Part shown: piece after piece, positions 1 to 11,953 of the stretch
Layout: every line of letters starts with the position of its first letter
Numbering within the stretch: the stretch's first letter is position 1
Assembly (NCBI GenBank): GCA_041567315.1
Contig: JBFGCA010000009.1
Coordinates: forward strand, 3,085 to 67,084
Source: JBFGCA01 sp041567315
GTDB lineage: Bacteria; Acidobacteriota; Thermoanaerobaculia; Multivoradales; JAHEKO01
Direction of reading: 5' to 3'
DNA length: 64,000 bases
Program-made: the position numbers and the translations under genes
Notes under the pieces: model-generated
What the model saw: only the letters and a program-made list of their open reading frames with translations
What the model was told of the DNA's origin: nothing
Database searches by the model: none

Positions 1-486
1 AGTAGGGGAGCCGGGCTGCTCGGCGGCCACCCGCGCCGCCAGCTTGCTCGAGGCGATGCCCACCCAGACCGGCAGCTGTGCCTTGCCGGCGGCGACGGTG
101 AGGGCGTGGCCCAGGTCGTGCTCGGGCGAGGGGCCGGGGAAGTGACGCTCCAGACCGTCGATCTCGAGGAAGACCACGCCCTCCGCGGCGTCCTCGACCC
201 GCGGCGAGAAGCCCGCCGCCACCTCCAGCAGGCTCGCCCGCGCGGCGCCCTCGCAGAGGGCGTCGCGGCCGCGGGTGAGGAGCTTGGGGATCAGCGCCCG
301 GGCCTGGGGGAGCGACATGCCCGGCAGCACCCCGCCGCGGCGGGCACGGCGGGTGGCGGCCAACACCCGGGCGGCGTTACCGTTGCCTTCGAGGACCGCC
401 GCCGCCTCCTGTTTGAGGGAGGGCTCGCTGCGCAGCCGGGCGGCCAGCGGGAAGAGGGGGACGACCAGGCAGGCGAGACGCGGCAT
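1..486 (-). CDS. imuB: ImuB-like Y-family polymerase subunit (5' part only)
   Basis: The first 162 residues of a minus-strand gene that runs off the left edge of the window. It begins with ATG at 486, five bases after the stop of imuA. The fold is the N-terminal Y-family (IMS) domain: FLEIDGLERHF near residues 104-114 and GIASSKLAARVA near 142-153 match the family. The N-terminal strand reads CLVVPLFPLAARL and lacks the catalytic Asp of true DNA polymerases IV and V, as known for ImuB proteins. ImuB is known to bind the beta clamp and work with ImuA and the polymerase DnaE2 in damage-induced mutagenesis. A dnaE2 gene would be expected beyond the window edge, but I cannot see it. Confidence 0.85.
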   Translation of the reverse strand, partial: MPRLACLVVPLFPLAARLRSEPSLKQEAAAVLEGNGNAARVLAATRRARRGGVLPGMSLPQARALIPKLLTRGRDALCEGAARASLLEVAAGFSPRVEDAAEGVVFLEIDGLERHFPGPSPEHDLGHALTVAAGKAQLPVWVGIASSKLAARVAAEQPGSPT

Positions 487-491
487 CGGCC

Positions 492-1283
492 TCATCCGGC
501 CTCGGCGAGCCGTTCGAGCCTGCACTCCTCGCCGGGTCGCTCGGCGAGCGGCGGGGCGCCGGTGGCCTCACCGCGGCGTGGGGGGGCCGCCGGGGCGGTG
601 TAGGCCGCGGGGTGGGCGAGGGTGAGGGGCTGGCCGGCCGCCGCCGGTCCGGCGCCCCGCCGTTTCTCCAGCTCGAGGTGGGAGGCCAGCCCTTCCAGCA
701 GCCGCGGCGTGCGCCGGCCGCCCCGCCACAGCGGCCGGCCGCCGCCGGCCCGCGCCACCACCGCCGCCGCCGTGCCGCTCACCCGGTAGGGGCTGGCGAC
801 GAGGAGCGCCGAGCGGCGATCCCGGGCCGCCCGGGCCAGCCGCCGCCAGACCGCCTCGGTGCCGCGGCCGCCGGGGACCGGGGGGTAGCCGAGGTCGAGG
901 ACCACCAGCGCGAACCCGCCGGTGAGCAGCGTCTCGGCGCTGATCAGGGCCGGCTTGAGATGGCTCGGCCGCACCCACAGCAGGCGCTCCAGCACCACGC
1001 CGGCGGCCGCCGCGGCCTGGGGGTCGAGACCGTCGCCCAGGTCCACCAGGGCCGCCCCCTCGCCGGCCAGGGTGGCGCCGGCCAGCGCCGAGAGGACGAC
1101 CGAGAACCGGCCGCTCGAGCGCCTTCCGACCAGCTCGACGAGCCGTCCGCGGGGCAGTCCTCCCGCCAGTAGCTCGTCGAAGGCGGCGCTGGCGGTGGAC
1201 AGCGCCGGGTCCGCCGGCAGGTCGGCGTGCCGGCGGATCAGCTCACGGCCGGTGTGGAGTCGCCGATGAAGGAGCGCGGGCAT
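492..1283 (-). CDS. imuA: ImuA, RecA-like SOS mutagenesis protein
   Basis: A 263-residue RecA/ImuA-like protein and first gene of the imu operon. The early segment AFDELLAGGLPRGRLVELVG is typical of ImuA and SulA-like RecA relatives. The P-loop position reads GRRSSGRFS, without the GKT/S of a working Walker A motif, so it probably does not hydrolyse ATP like RecA. The second half has a beta strand with LVVLDLG, as in the Walker B region. The C-terminal 60 residues are Pro/Ala-rich and low in complexity. ATG at 1283 lies about 39 bases below the predicted transcription start. imuB starts five bases after the stop, so the two genes are surely co-transcribed. Expected role: translesion mutagenesis with ImuB and DnaE2. 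Confidence 0.8.
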   Translation of the reverse strand: MPALLHRRLHTGRELIRRHADLPADPALSTASAAFDELLAGGLPRGRLVELVGRRSSGRFSVVLSALAGATLAGEGAALVDLGDGLDPQAAAAAGVVLERLLWVRPSHLKPALISAETLLTGGFALVVLDLGYPPVPGGRGTEAVWRRLARAARDRRSALLVASPYRVSGTAAAVVARAGGGRPLWRGGRRTPRLLEGLASHLELEKRRGAGPAAAGQPLTLAHPAAYTAPAAPPRRGEATGAPPLAERPGEECRLERLAEAG

Positions 1284-1328
1284 CGTCCGAGGACGGCAGA
1301 TGCCCCCAGCCCGGAGGGCGGGAAGAGC

Positions 1329-1357
1329 AGTCTAGGCGTAAGTCAGGCGTAAGTCAA
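1329..1357 (-). promoter_or_regulatory. Promoter of the imuA-imuB operon
   Basis: On the minus strand, TTGACT (1357-1352) is followed by a 17-base spacer and TAGACT (1334-1329). This is one of the two places in the window with both a recognisable -35 and -10 at ideal spacing. Transcription would start near 1322, about 39 bases before the imuA ATG. The spacer and -10 overlap an 11-bp direct repeat that may be an operator. Confidence 0.65.
1334..1355. repeat. Tandem 11-bp direct repeat inside the imu promoter
   Basis: Two perfect adjacent copies of AGGCGTAAGTC (1334-1344 and 1345-1355). On the transcribed strand they read GACTTACGCCT twice, with a period of one helical turn, between and over the -35 and -10 boxes. 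The position fits a repressor operator. Alphaproteobacterial LexA is known to use a direct repeat of the same 11-bp period (GTTC-N7-GTTC), although the sequence differs. Confidence 0.6.
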
Positions 1358-1448
1358 GTCCGATGGAACCCAGGCCGGGGCGTCACCCGGCCTGGACCGA
1401 TCTCGAGCCTTCTGGGGAGGTGAAAGGAGACGGAGGGACGTGAGGAGT

Positions 1449-1727
1449 CTACTGGCCCCCGTCGCCGCTGCCGGCGCCCTCGACCATCTCCTCCATGTCT
1501 TCCATTCCCTCCTCGATCTCTTCGCCGGTCTCTTCCATCATCTCGCCGGCTTCGTCCATCATCTCGCCGGCCGCCTCACCGACGGCCTCGGCCGCCTCCT
1601 CGACCTCTTCCATGGCCTCTTCGATGGCGCCCGCGGGCTCCTCCTGGGCCGGCTGACAGCCGACGGCGGGAAGCAGCAGGACGGCGACTCCAAACAGGGT
1701 CAACAGCGACAGCAACCAACGACGCAT
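1449..1727 (-). CDS. Small Glu/Met-rich lipoprotein
   Basis: A 92-residue predicted lipoprotein. I chose the ATG at 1727 because AAGGAGGAG sits about eight bases upstream; a longer frame starts at 1775 but has no such site. The N-terminus MRRWLLSLLTLFGVAVLLLP ends in the lipobox AVGC, so the mature protein would begin with a lipidated Cys near residue 24. The rest is almost entirely Glu, Met, Ala and Gly in short repeats such as EAMEEVEEAAEAV and GEMMDEAGEMMEETGEEIEE. It should form a very acidic helix or coiled coil on the membrane. No enzymatic motif is visible and I cannot assign a function. Confidence 0.7.
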   Translation of the reverse strand: MRRWLLSLLTLFGVAVLLLPAVGCQPAQEEPAGAIEEAMEEVEEAAEAVGEAAGEMMDEAGEMMEETGEEIEEGMEDMEEMVEGAGSGDGGQ

Positions 1728-1943
1728 GACCTTCTCCTCCTTCTGGTTTGGCCGGTCCGATACGGGCCCCTCCACCTCGACGCCGCACCCTCATTCCGCG
1801 GGCGCCCTCGGCCGCCCTGAAAAGCAGGCCCCCGAAGTGGCACGGCCGCGGGCGATGGCGGTTCGCGGGTCGTGTGCGAGAGAATGACCCGATTCGGCCG
1901 CTAGTATACCTCAGCCCGTCGGTCGGCCGCGGTCTGCTGCAAC

Positions 1944-2615
1944 ATGCGTTGGGATGTCGTCACATTCGACTGCTACGGCACGCTGATCGATTGGGAGGAG
2001 GGGATCGGCTCGGCTCTGGAGCGGGCGGCCCGCGCCGCCGGCGTCTCGATCGACCGGCAGCGGGCCCTGGAGCTCTACGCCGCCATCGAACCGCAGATCC
2101 AGAGCGGGCCGTTCAAGCCCTACCGCCAGGTGCTCGACGAGGCGGCCGCCCGGGTCGCCGAGGCGCTCGGTTTCGAGCCCGGCGGTCCGTTTCTGGCCGA
2201 CAGCCTCGCCGCCTGGCGGCCGTTTGCGGACACCGCACCGGCGCTCGAGCGTCTGAGCGCGGCCGGTCTGCGGCTCGGCATCCTCTCGAACGTCGACGAC
2301 GACCTGCTGGCCGCCACCCGCCGCCGTCTGCCGGTGGCCTTCGAGCTGGTGGTGACCGCCCAGCAGGTGGGCTCCTACAAGCCGGCGCCCGGGCACTTCC
2401 AGGAAGCGCGGCGGCGGCTGACGGCGGCGGCCGGCGACGGGCGCTGGCTCCACGTCGCGCAGAGCCTGTTCCACGACGTCGTGCCGGCTCAGCGGCTCGG
2501 CGTGCCGGCGGCGTGGATCAACCGCAAGGCCGAGCAGGCGCCCCCCGAGGTCGAGCCGGTGGCCGAGTTCCCCGAGCTGGCGGCGTTCGTCGACTGGCTG
2601 CTGGGCACCGCCTGA
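1944..2615 (+). CDS. HAD-superfamily hydrolase, haloacid dehalogenase type II-like
   Basis: A 223-residue HAD hydrolase of normal length for the type II dehalogenase branch. Motif I is FDCYGTL with the nucleophile at Asp9. Motif II is LSN near residue 115, motif III is the Lys of SYKPAPGHF near 146, and motif IV is the HDVVPAQRLG region near the end. These are the features of L-2-haloacid dehalogenase-like enzymes, which displace halide or phosphate through an aspartyl intermediate. The true substrate cannot be read from sequence. It is a single gene between the divergent lipoprotein and the outer-membrane protein gene. Confidence 0.8.
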   Translation: MRWDVVTFDCYGTLIDWEEGIGSALERAARAAGVSIDRQRALELYAAIEPQIQSGPFKPYRQVLDEAAARVAEALGFEPGGPFLADSLAAWRPFADTAPALERLSAAGLRLGILSNVDDDLLAATRRRLPVAFELVVTAQQVGSYKPAPGHFQEARRRLTAAAGDGRWLHVAQSLFHDVVPAQRLGVPAAWINRKAEQAPPEVEPVAEFPELAAFVDWLLGTA

Positions 2616-2718
2616 GCCCCCCGAGCCCCCCGGAGCCCTGTGGTAAAGTCCGCCAGCTTCTGCGGCAAGCGACGCAGATCGTAGGAGTATGTACCGTCGA
2701 AAAAGGAGGGTCGTCGCG

Positions 2719-3333
2719 ATGAGGGGTCGGGTCTGGGGATCGACGTTGGTGGGGGTTGCCGCGCTCTTCTTGGGGCTGCCGGCCGTGACGGTCGCCCAGG
2801 ACGACTCGGGGATGTACGTCCGGCACGACGAGGACGACTGGGAGGAGACCGAGCACCGCTACGCCCTGGGCATCGGCTTCGGCCTGGTGAACATCGACGA
2901 GGACGACATCCGGGACGACGACGTCGAGCCCTACTACGCCCTCAACTTCCGCATCGGCGTCTTCGGCCGGCCGGCCCGGACCCACGCCAGCCGGCGTTTC
3001 GGCATGCGCGGCTATCTGGAGCCCGAGCTCGGCTACTGGTCGCAGAGCAGCCGCGGCATCTCGCGCAGCGACCTGCTGCTCGGCCTCAACCTGATCGGCT
3101 CGACCCCGGTCGGCCCGTCGGCCGATTTCTTCGTGGGCGGCGGCATCGGCTACCACTTCGCAGACGACGACTTCAACGCCACCGACGACTCGCTGGGGGT
3201 CAACGCCCAGTTCGGCGCCGACATCTTCGTCGCCCGCCGGGTGAGCCTCTTCGCCGTCGGCCGCTTCGACCTGGTCGACGACCGCGACGACCTCGAAGCC
3301 AAGGCCTACGTCGGCGCCCGCTTCTACTTCTAG
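2719..3333 (+). CDS. Outer-membrane beta-barrel protein (OmpW/OmpA-like barrel)
   Basis: A 204-residue exported barrel. I chose the ATG at 2719 because AAGGAGG at 2703-2709 precedes it at good spacing; an in-frame ATG at 2689 has none. The signal peptide runs to about residue 27 (AVTVAQ, then DD). The mature part alternates hydrophobic and polar residues in short strands and ends GARFYF, with the terminal aromatic residue typical of substrates of the BAM machinery. An acidic stretch, DEDDIRDDD, lies in the first loop. The TAG stop is part of CTAG, the first bases of a dispersed repeat. Function unknown beyond an outer-membrane location. Confidence 0.7.
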   Translation: MRGRVWGSTLVGVAALFLGLPAVTVAQDDSGMYVRHDEDDWEETEHRYALGIGFGLVNIDEDDIRDDDVEPYYALNFRIGVFGRPARTHASRRFGMRGYLEPELGYWSQSSRGISRSDLLLGLNLIGSTPVGPSADFFVGGGIGYHFADDDFNATDDSLGVNAQFGADIFVARRVSLFAVGRFDLVDDRDDLEAKAYVGARFYF

Positions 3334-3358
3334 CAGCCCGTCGTGGAAGTCGGTCGGG
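3330..3358 (+). repeat. Dispersed repeat, short copy, matching the element end at 58876-58904
   Basis: These 29 bases match the reverse complement of 58904-58876 at 28 of 29 positions; the one mismatch is C3342. The match starts with CTAG, whose TAG is the stop of the outer-membrane protein gene. A second CTAG at 3367-3370 supplies the stop of the convergent Spy-like gene. This looks like a remnant of the element at 58736-58904. Confidence 0.75.
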
Positions 3359-3366
3359 CCGCGGCG

Positions 3367-3951
3367 CTAGTCGGTGCCGTTCCCCGCGGGCGCTGCGTGG
3401 TGCCGCCCCTGATGGTGACGCGGCCCGCCGCCGTGGTGGTAGCCGCGCAGCCGGACGTAGGCCGCCACCTGCTCGTCGCTGAGCAACGAGCGGGTCTCCA
3501 GGTGGGCCGCCAGGTGCGCGTGCCGGAGCGCCGCGCCCAGCTCAGCCAGCTCCTCGAGAGTCGCCCGCAGCTCCTCCGACGTGGCCGTTCCCGCCGCGAA
3601 CAGCTCGTCGAGGCGGCGCTCCGCGTCGAGCACCATCCCACCCAGCCGCACCGCCTCTTCGTGCATCGCCTCCCAGGCCGCCTCGACCCCAGCCCGCTGC
3701 TCGGCGCTCAGCTCGAGCTCGGCGGCCAGCTCCAGCACGTGCTTGGGCCCCGGATAGCCGTTGAGCTCCGCCGCCAGCGCCAGCCCCATCCCCTCTCCGG
3801 CCAGCAGCCCCTCGACCTCCTCCCCCGACAGCGCCTTGATCTCCCGCCCCTCGAGCCCCACGTAGGGCGACTCCTCGCCGCCGGCCGGGGACGTCAGCAG
3901 GGCGCCCACGAGGACCAGAAACGGGACCAGGGCCGGCGATAAGAAACGCAT
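3367..3951 (-). CDS. Periplasmic Spy/CpxP-like protein with His-rich tail
   Basis: A 194-residue exported, helical protein. The signal peptide is MRFLSPALVPFLVLVGALLTSPAGG. Two LTxxQ-type segments, LSAEQRAG and LSDEQVAAYVRL, frame a long helical region with heptad-like Leu spacing, as in Spy/CpxP periplasmic stress proteins. The C-terminus is unusually rich in histidine (GYHHGGGPRHHQGRHH), which suggests metal binding. GGAGG lies about ten bases before the ATG at 3951. The gene follows gcvP by 36 bases on the same strand and could share its transcript. Role inferred: periplasmic chaperone or metal-responsive protein. Confidence 0.65.
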   Translation of the reverse strand: MRFLSPALVPFLVLVGALLTSPAGGEESPYVGLEGREIKALSGEEVEGLLAGEGMGLALAAELNGYPGPKHVLELAAELELSAEQRAGVEAAWEAMHEEAVRLGGMVLDAERRLDELFAAGTATSEELRATLEELAELGAALRHAHLAAHLETRSLLSDEQVAAYVRLRGYHHGGGPRHHQGRHHAAPAGNGTD

Positions 3952-3987
3952 CGGAAAAGCCTCCTTCCGGCTGCCGGTCCGGTGACC

Positions 3988-6894
<2,907 letters not shown>

Positions 6895-6977
6895 CGGCAA
6901 TAAAGATCTTAGCAGGGGCGCCAGCGGCGTCCGGGGCGGTTAGAATCGACGAGTTGCGCTCGAGAAAGGCTGGCAAG

Positions 6978-8807
6978 ATGGTTCGTCGTCGCATTACGGC
7001 CCGGCTCGGGGCCACCGTCCTCGCCCTTGCCGCGGCCGGCCCGCTGGCGGCCCAGGAGCCGCCGCCCGGCTACGCCCAGGGGGTCCACATCGTGCGCCCG
7101 GGCGAGACCCTGATCGGCATCACTCGCAAGTACCTGGGCTCGGGCGACCGGTGGGCGGACAACCACCGGCTCAATCCGCAGATCGCCGACCCGCATCGGC
7201 TGACGCCGGGCGAGCGGATCCGGGTGCTGCTGCCGGCCGAGCCGCGGGTGCCCACCGCCCGGGTGCGCAAGCTGGCCGGCCGGGTCGAGAACCGCCCGGC
7301 GCCGATTCCCTGGGACCCGGCACGGCGCGACGACCTGCTGCTCGAGCGCGACGGCCAGCGGACCTTCAGCCGCTCCTCCAGCGAGCTCGAGTTCCCCGAC
7401 GGCACGCGGGTGGTGCTGACCGAGGAGTCGCTGGTCTTCTTCCGGCGCACCGGTGCGGGCCTCGCCGCCGAGCCGCAGCCGCGGTCGGTGGAGATCGTCG
7501 AGGGGCAGGCCGATCTCGAGGCCCGGGGCCTGCCGCCCGGCGGCGCCCCGGTCGAGGTGCTGATCGGCGGTACCCGGGCGGTGTCGCAGGTCGACGAGAG
7601 CGGCAAGGCCCAGACCCGGGCCCGCCGCTCGACCGAGGGGAGCGCCCAGCTGATGGTCTACGAGGGCGCCGGCGAGGTCGAGGCGGCGGGGCAGAGGGTC
7701 GCGGTGGCGCGCGGCATGGGGACCAGCGCCGGTCCCGGCGGGCCGCCGGCGCCGCCCGAGGAGCTGCTGCCGGGCCCGCAGACCCTGCGCCCGGCGCCCG
7801 GCTCGCGGTGGGACTTCAACCAGCCGCGGCTCTACTGGCGAGAGGTCCCGGGCGCGGTCTCCTACACGGTCGAGGTCTGTCGCGACGCCGGCTGCGGCGA
7901 GCTGGTGCAGCGCCGGCTGGGGCTGACCGGGACCTCCTGGGAGCCAGAGCCGCTGCCGGTGGCCGATCTCTTCTGGCGGTCGACGGCGGTGAGCCCCTCG
8001 GGTCTGGACGGCTATCCCTCGACGGCGGTGCCCTTCAGCGTGCTCTCGGACCAGGGCGACGTCACCCCGCCGACCGGCGCGCTCAGCCTGGTGGGCCGCC
8101 AGACCCGGGTCGACCGCACCCTGTACGCGGACGACGAAGTCGAGGTCCAGGTACAGCTGTCGGACGCGCAGAGCGGCGTCGAAAAGAGCGTGCCGCTGAT
8201 CAACGAGGTCGAGCGGCCGGACTTCCAGCTGGCCGGGCCGTGGGATCCCGGCCCCTACCGGGTCTCGGTGCGGGCCACCGACCGGGCGGGCAACACCGGC
8301 GACCTGCCGGCGATCGAGTTCGTGGTCGACGGTGCCGGTCCGGGGATCGAGTGGCGGGCCGGGCCGTGGGACCCGCGGCCCGACCTGTCACCGGTGCCGC
8401 CGCGCAAGCGCCGCCGTTGGCTGCGGCGGGGCGCGGCGTGGCTGGAGTGGTCGGTCGACGCCCTCAACTGGCACCTGCTGGTCCTCGAGCCGGGACCGCC
8501 CAAGATGGCGCGCTTCCTGGAGCGCCACCCGCGGCTGGCCGCCGACGACTTCATGGTCGGCAGCGAGCGGCCGCAGCTCCTCCTGCGGGCGATGGCCGAC
8601 CGGCCCCTGACCGTCGGCGAGCACACGCTCGATCCCGGTGACCTGCTGCGGATCACCGCTCTCGACGACGGCTCCGGGGTCTGGAAGCTGGCGGTCGCTC
8701 TGCGGCGTGGCGAGGGTCAGGCCGGTGGGCGGCTCGGGCGGCTCGAGCTGACCTCCACCGACGCCCTCGGCAACGAGTACCGGCTGGCGCTGCCCATCGG
8801 CGGCTAG
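6978..8807 (+). CDS. Secreted LysM and FecR domain protein
   Basis: A 609-residue exported protein. ATG 6978 is preferred over TTG 6954 because GAAAGG lies just upstream. After a signal peptide (to about residue 26, GPLAAQE), a LysM domain (VHIVRPGETLIGITRKYLG) binds glycan, probably peptidoglycan. Next comes a FecR-type beta domain around residues 95-230, with FPDGTRVVLTEESLVFFR. The C-terminal part has Fn3/Ig-like strands (YTVEVCRDAGCGELVQRR, and YRVSVRATDRAGNTGDLP) and a final beta-rich region. FecR-LysM proteins of this type are known in delta-proteobacteria and acidobacteria without a clear function; a cell-wall-bound scaffold is likely. TAGAAT at 6941-6946 may be its -10 box. Confidence 0.75.
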   Translation: MVRRRITARLGATVLALAAAGPLAAQEPPPGYAQGVHIVRPGETLIGITRKYLGSGDRWADNHRLNPQIADPHRLTPGERIRVLLPAEPRVPTARVRKLAGRVENRPAPIPWDPARRDDLLLERDGQRTFSRSSSELEFPDGTRVVLTEESLVFFRRTGAGLAAEPQPRSVEIVEGQADLEARGLPPGGAPVEVLIGGTRAVSQVDESGKAQTRARRSTEGSAQLMVYEGAGEVEAAGQRVAVARGMGTSAGPGGPPAPPEELLPGPQTLRPAPGSRWDFNQPRLYWREVPGAVSYTVEVCRDAGCGELVQRRLGLTGTSWEPEPLPVADLFWRSTAVSPSGLDGYPSTAVPFSVLSDQGDVTPPTGALSLVGRQTRVDRTLYADDEVEVQVQLSDAQSGVEKSVPLINEVERPDFQLAGPWDPGPYRVSVRATDRAGNTGDLPAIEFVVDGAGPGIEWRAGPWDPRPDLSPVPPRKRRRWLRRGAAWLEWSVDALNWHLLVLEPGPPKMARFLERHPRLAADDFMVGSERPQLLLRAMADRPLTVGEHTLDPGDLLRITALDDGSGVWKLAVALRRGEGQAGGRLGRLELTSTDALGNEYRLALPIGG

Positions 8808-8822
8808 CTCCTTCCCCAGCGC

Positions 8823-10828
<2,006 letters not shown>

Positions 10829-10832
<4 letters not shown>

Positions 10833-11953
10833 CGGGCGAGCAGCTCCTCGGCCGGCCGCGGGGCGCCGAAGTGGTAGCCCTGGCCCCAGGCGAATCCGAG
10901 ACGGCGGCAGGCGGCGCCCTCGGCGTCGCGCTCGAGGCCCTCGGCGATCAGCCGCACGCCGAGATCCAGCGCCAGCCGCGCCAGACCCTCGAGCAGCCGG
11001 CGGTCGAACTTCAGGTAGTCGGGGGAGGCCTCCGCCAGCTCCCGCAGACGGGCCTGGCCGGCGCCGAAGTCGTCGTAGGCGAGACCGATCCGCAGCTCGG
11101 ACAGGCGTCCCTTGAGGTCGACCATCGACGCCGGATCGGTGACCGCGCTCTCGTGGATCTCCAGCACCAGCGGCAGCTCGGGCTGCCGGCGGCGGATCTC
11201 GCGCAGGGACCCGATCAGCCCCTCCTCGCGCAGCTCGGCGGGATGGGTGTTGAGGAAGAACGGCCCCACCGCCGGCAGGCGGGCGCAGCCGGCCACCCCG
11301 ACCGTGCGCAGCAGCCGGCTCAGCTCGGGCTCGGCGCCCAGGAAGGCGGCCAGCTCGAACAGCTCGCCGACGTCCGCCGGCAGCCCGTCGAGGCCGCCGC
11401 GGCCGAGGACCTCGTAGGCCACCGGCCGGCCGTCGGCGAGGTCGACGATGGGCTGGAAGAGCGGGTAGACGGCGCCCTTGGCGAGCAGCTCGCGCAGGCG
11501 CTGGGTGCGCTCCACCAGCAGCTGAGGCAGCGGGGTCTGGACCGCCCGCGTCGCACCCAGCAGCAGTTCGGTGTGTCCCGGGTTCAGCCGGCCGAGACGG
11601 AACTCGGCGGTCGCGAAGTGGAGCACGTCGCCCTCGCGCAGCGGGGCGTCGCCGCTCAGCCGGCGCTGGTTGAGGAAGGTCCCGTTGGTGCTCCCCAGGT
11701 CGCGCAGCACCAGCCGCCCGTCGCTCGCCGAGATGCTGGCGTGGTGTTGCGAGATCTCTGCCGCCTCGAGCGAGAGGTCGAGCCCGGGGCGCCGGCCGAT
11801 GGTGAAGGGAAACGACAAGATGGGGACGCGCCGCAGGCGCCGGCCGTCGCCGAAGCCCTCCAGATACCAGAGGGATCCGCCGAAGATGTCGGGCCGGGGC
11901 TCAGGCGATGTTGCCAACGGCCAGATAGGACCGTCCCGGCTCGCTGCCCACAC
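10829..11953 (-). CDS. FHA domain fused to EAL phosphodiesterase domain
   Basis: A 374-residue cytoplasmic protein. Residues about 27-120 form an FHA domain with the phosphothreonine-binding signature: IGRRPGLDLSL, SQHHASI and LRDLGSTNGTFLN. Residues about 150-370 form an EAL domain that keeps the residues needed for c-di-GMP hydrolysis: YEVLGR, FLNTHP, LEIHE, YDDFGAG, LKFDR, AEGLE and GQGYHFGAP. So it may link phosphothreonine binding to c-di-GMP breakdown. The GTG at 11953 overlaps the upstream gene by 53 bases and has GGAG upstream; a TTG at 11917 is an alternative start. Its stop overlaps the kinase ATG, which makes the kinase the obvious candidate partner. Confidence 0.85.

Noticed and set aside
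1911..1938. A third copy of the dispersed repeat
   Set aside because: CAGCCCGTC followed by GGTCGGCCGCGG resembles the copy at 3334, but it lacks the diagnostic GTGGAAGTC core, so it may be chance.
6895..6977. Glycine riboswitch upstream of gcvP
   Set aside because: The space to the divergent gene is only 83 bases and the likely -10 box is 11 bases from the start codon, leaving no room for an aptamer.
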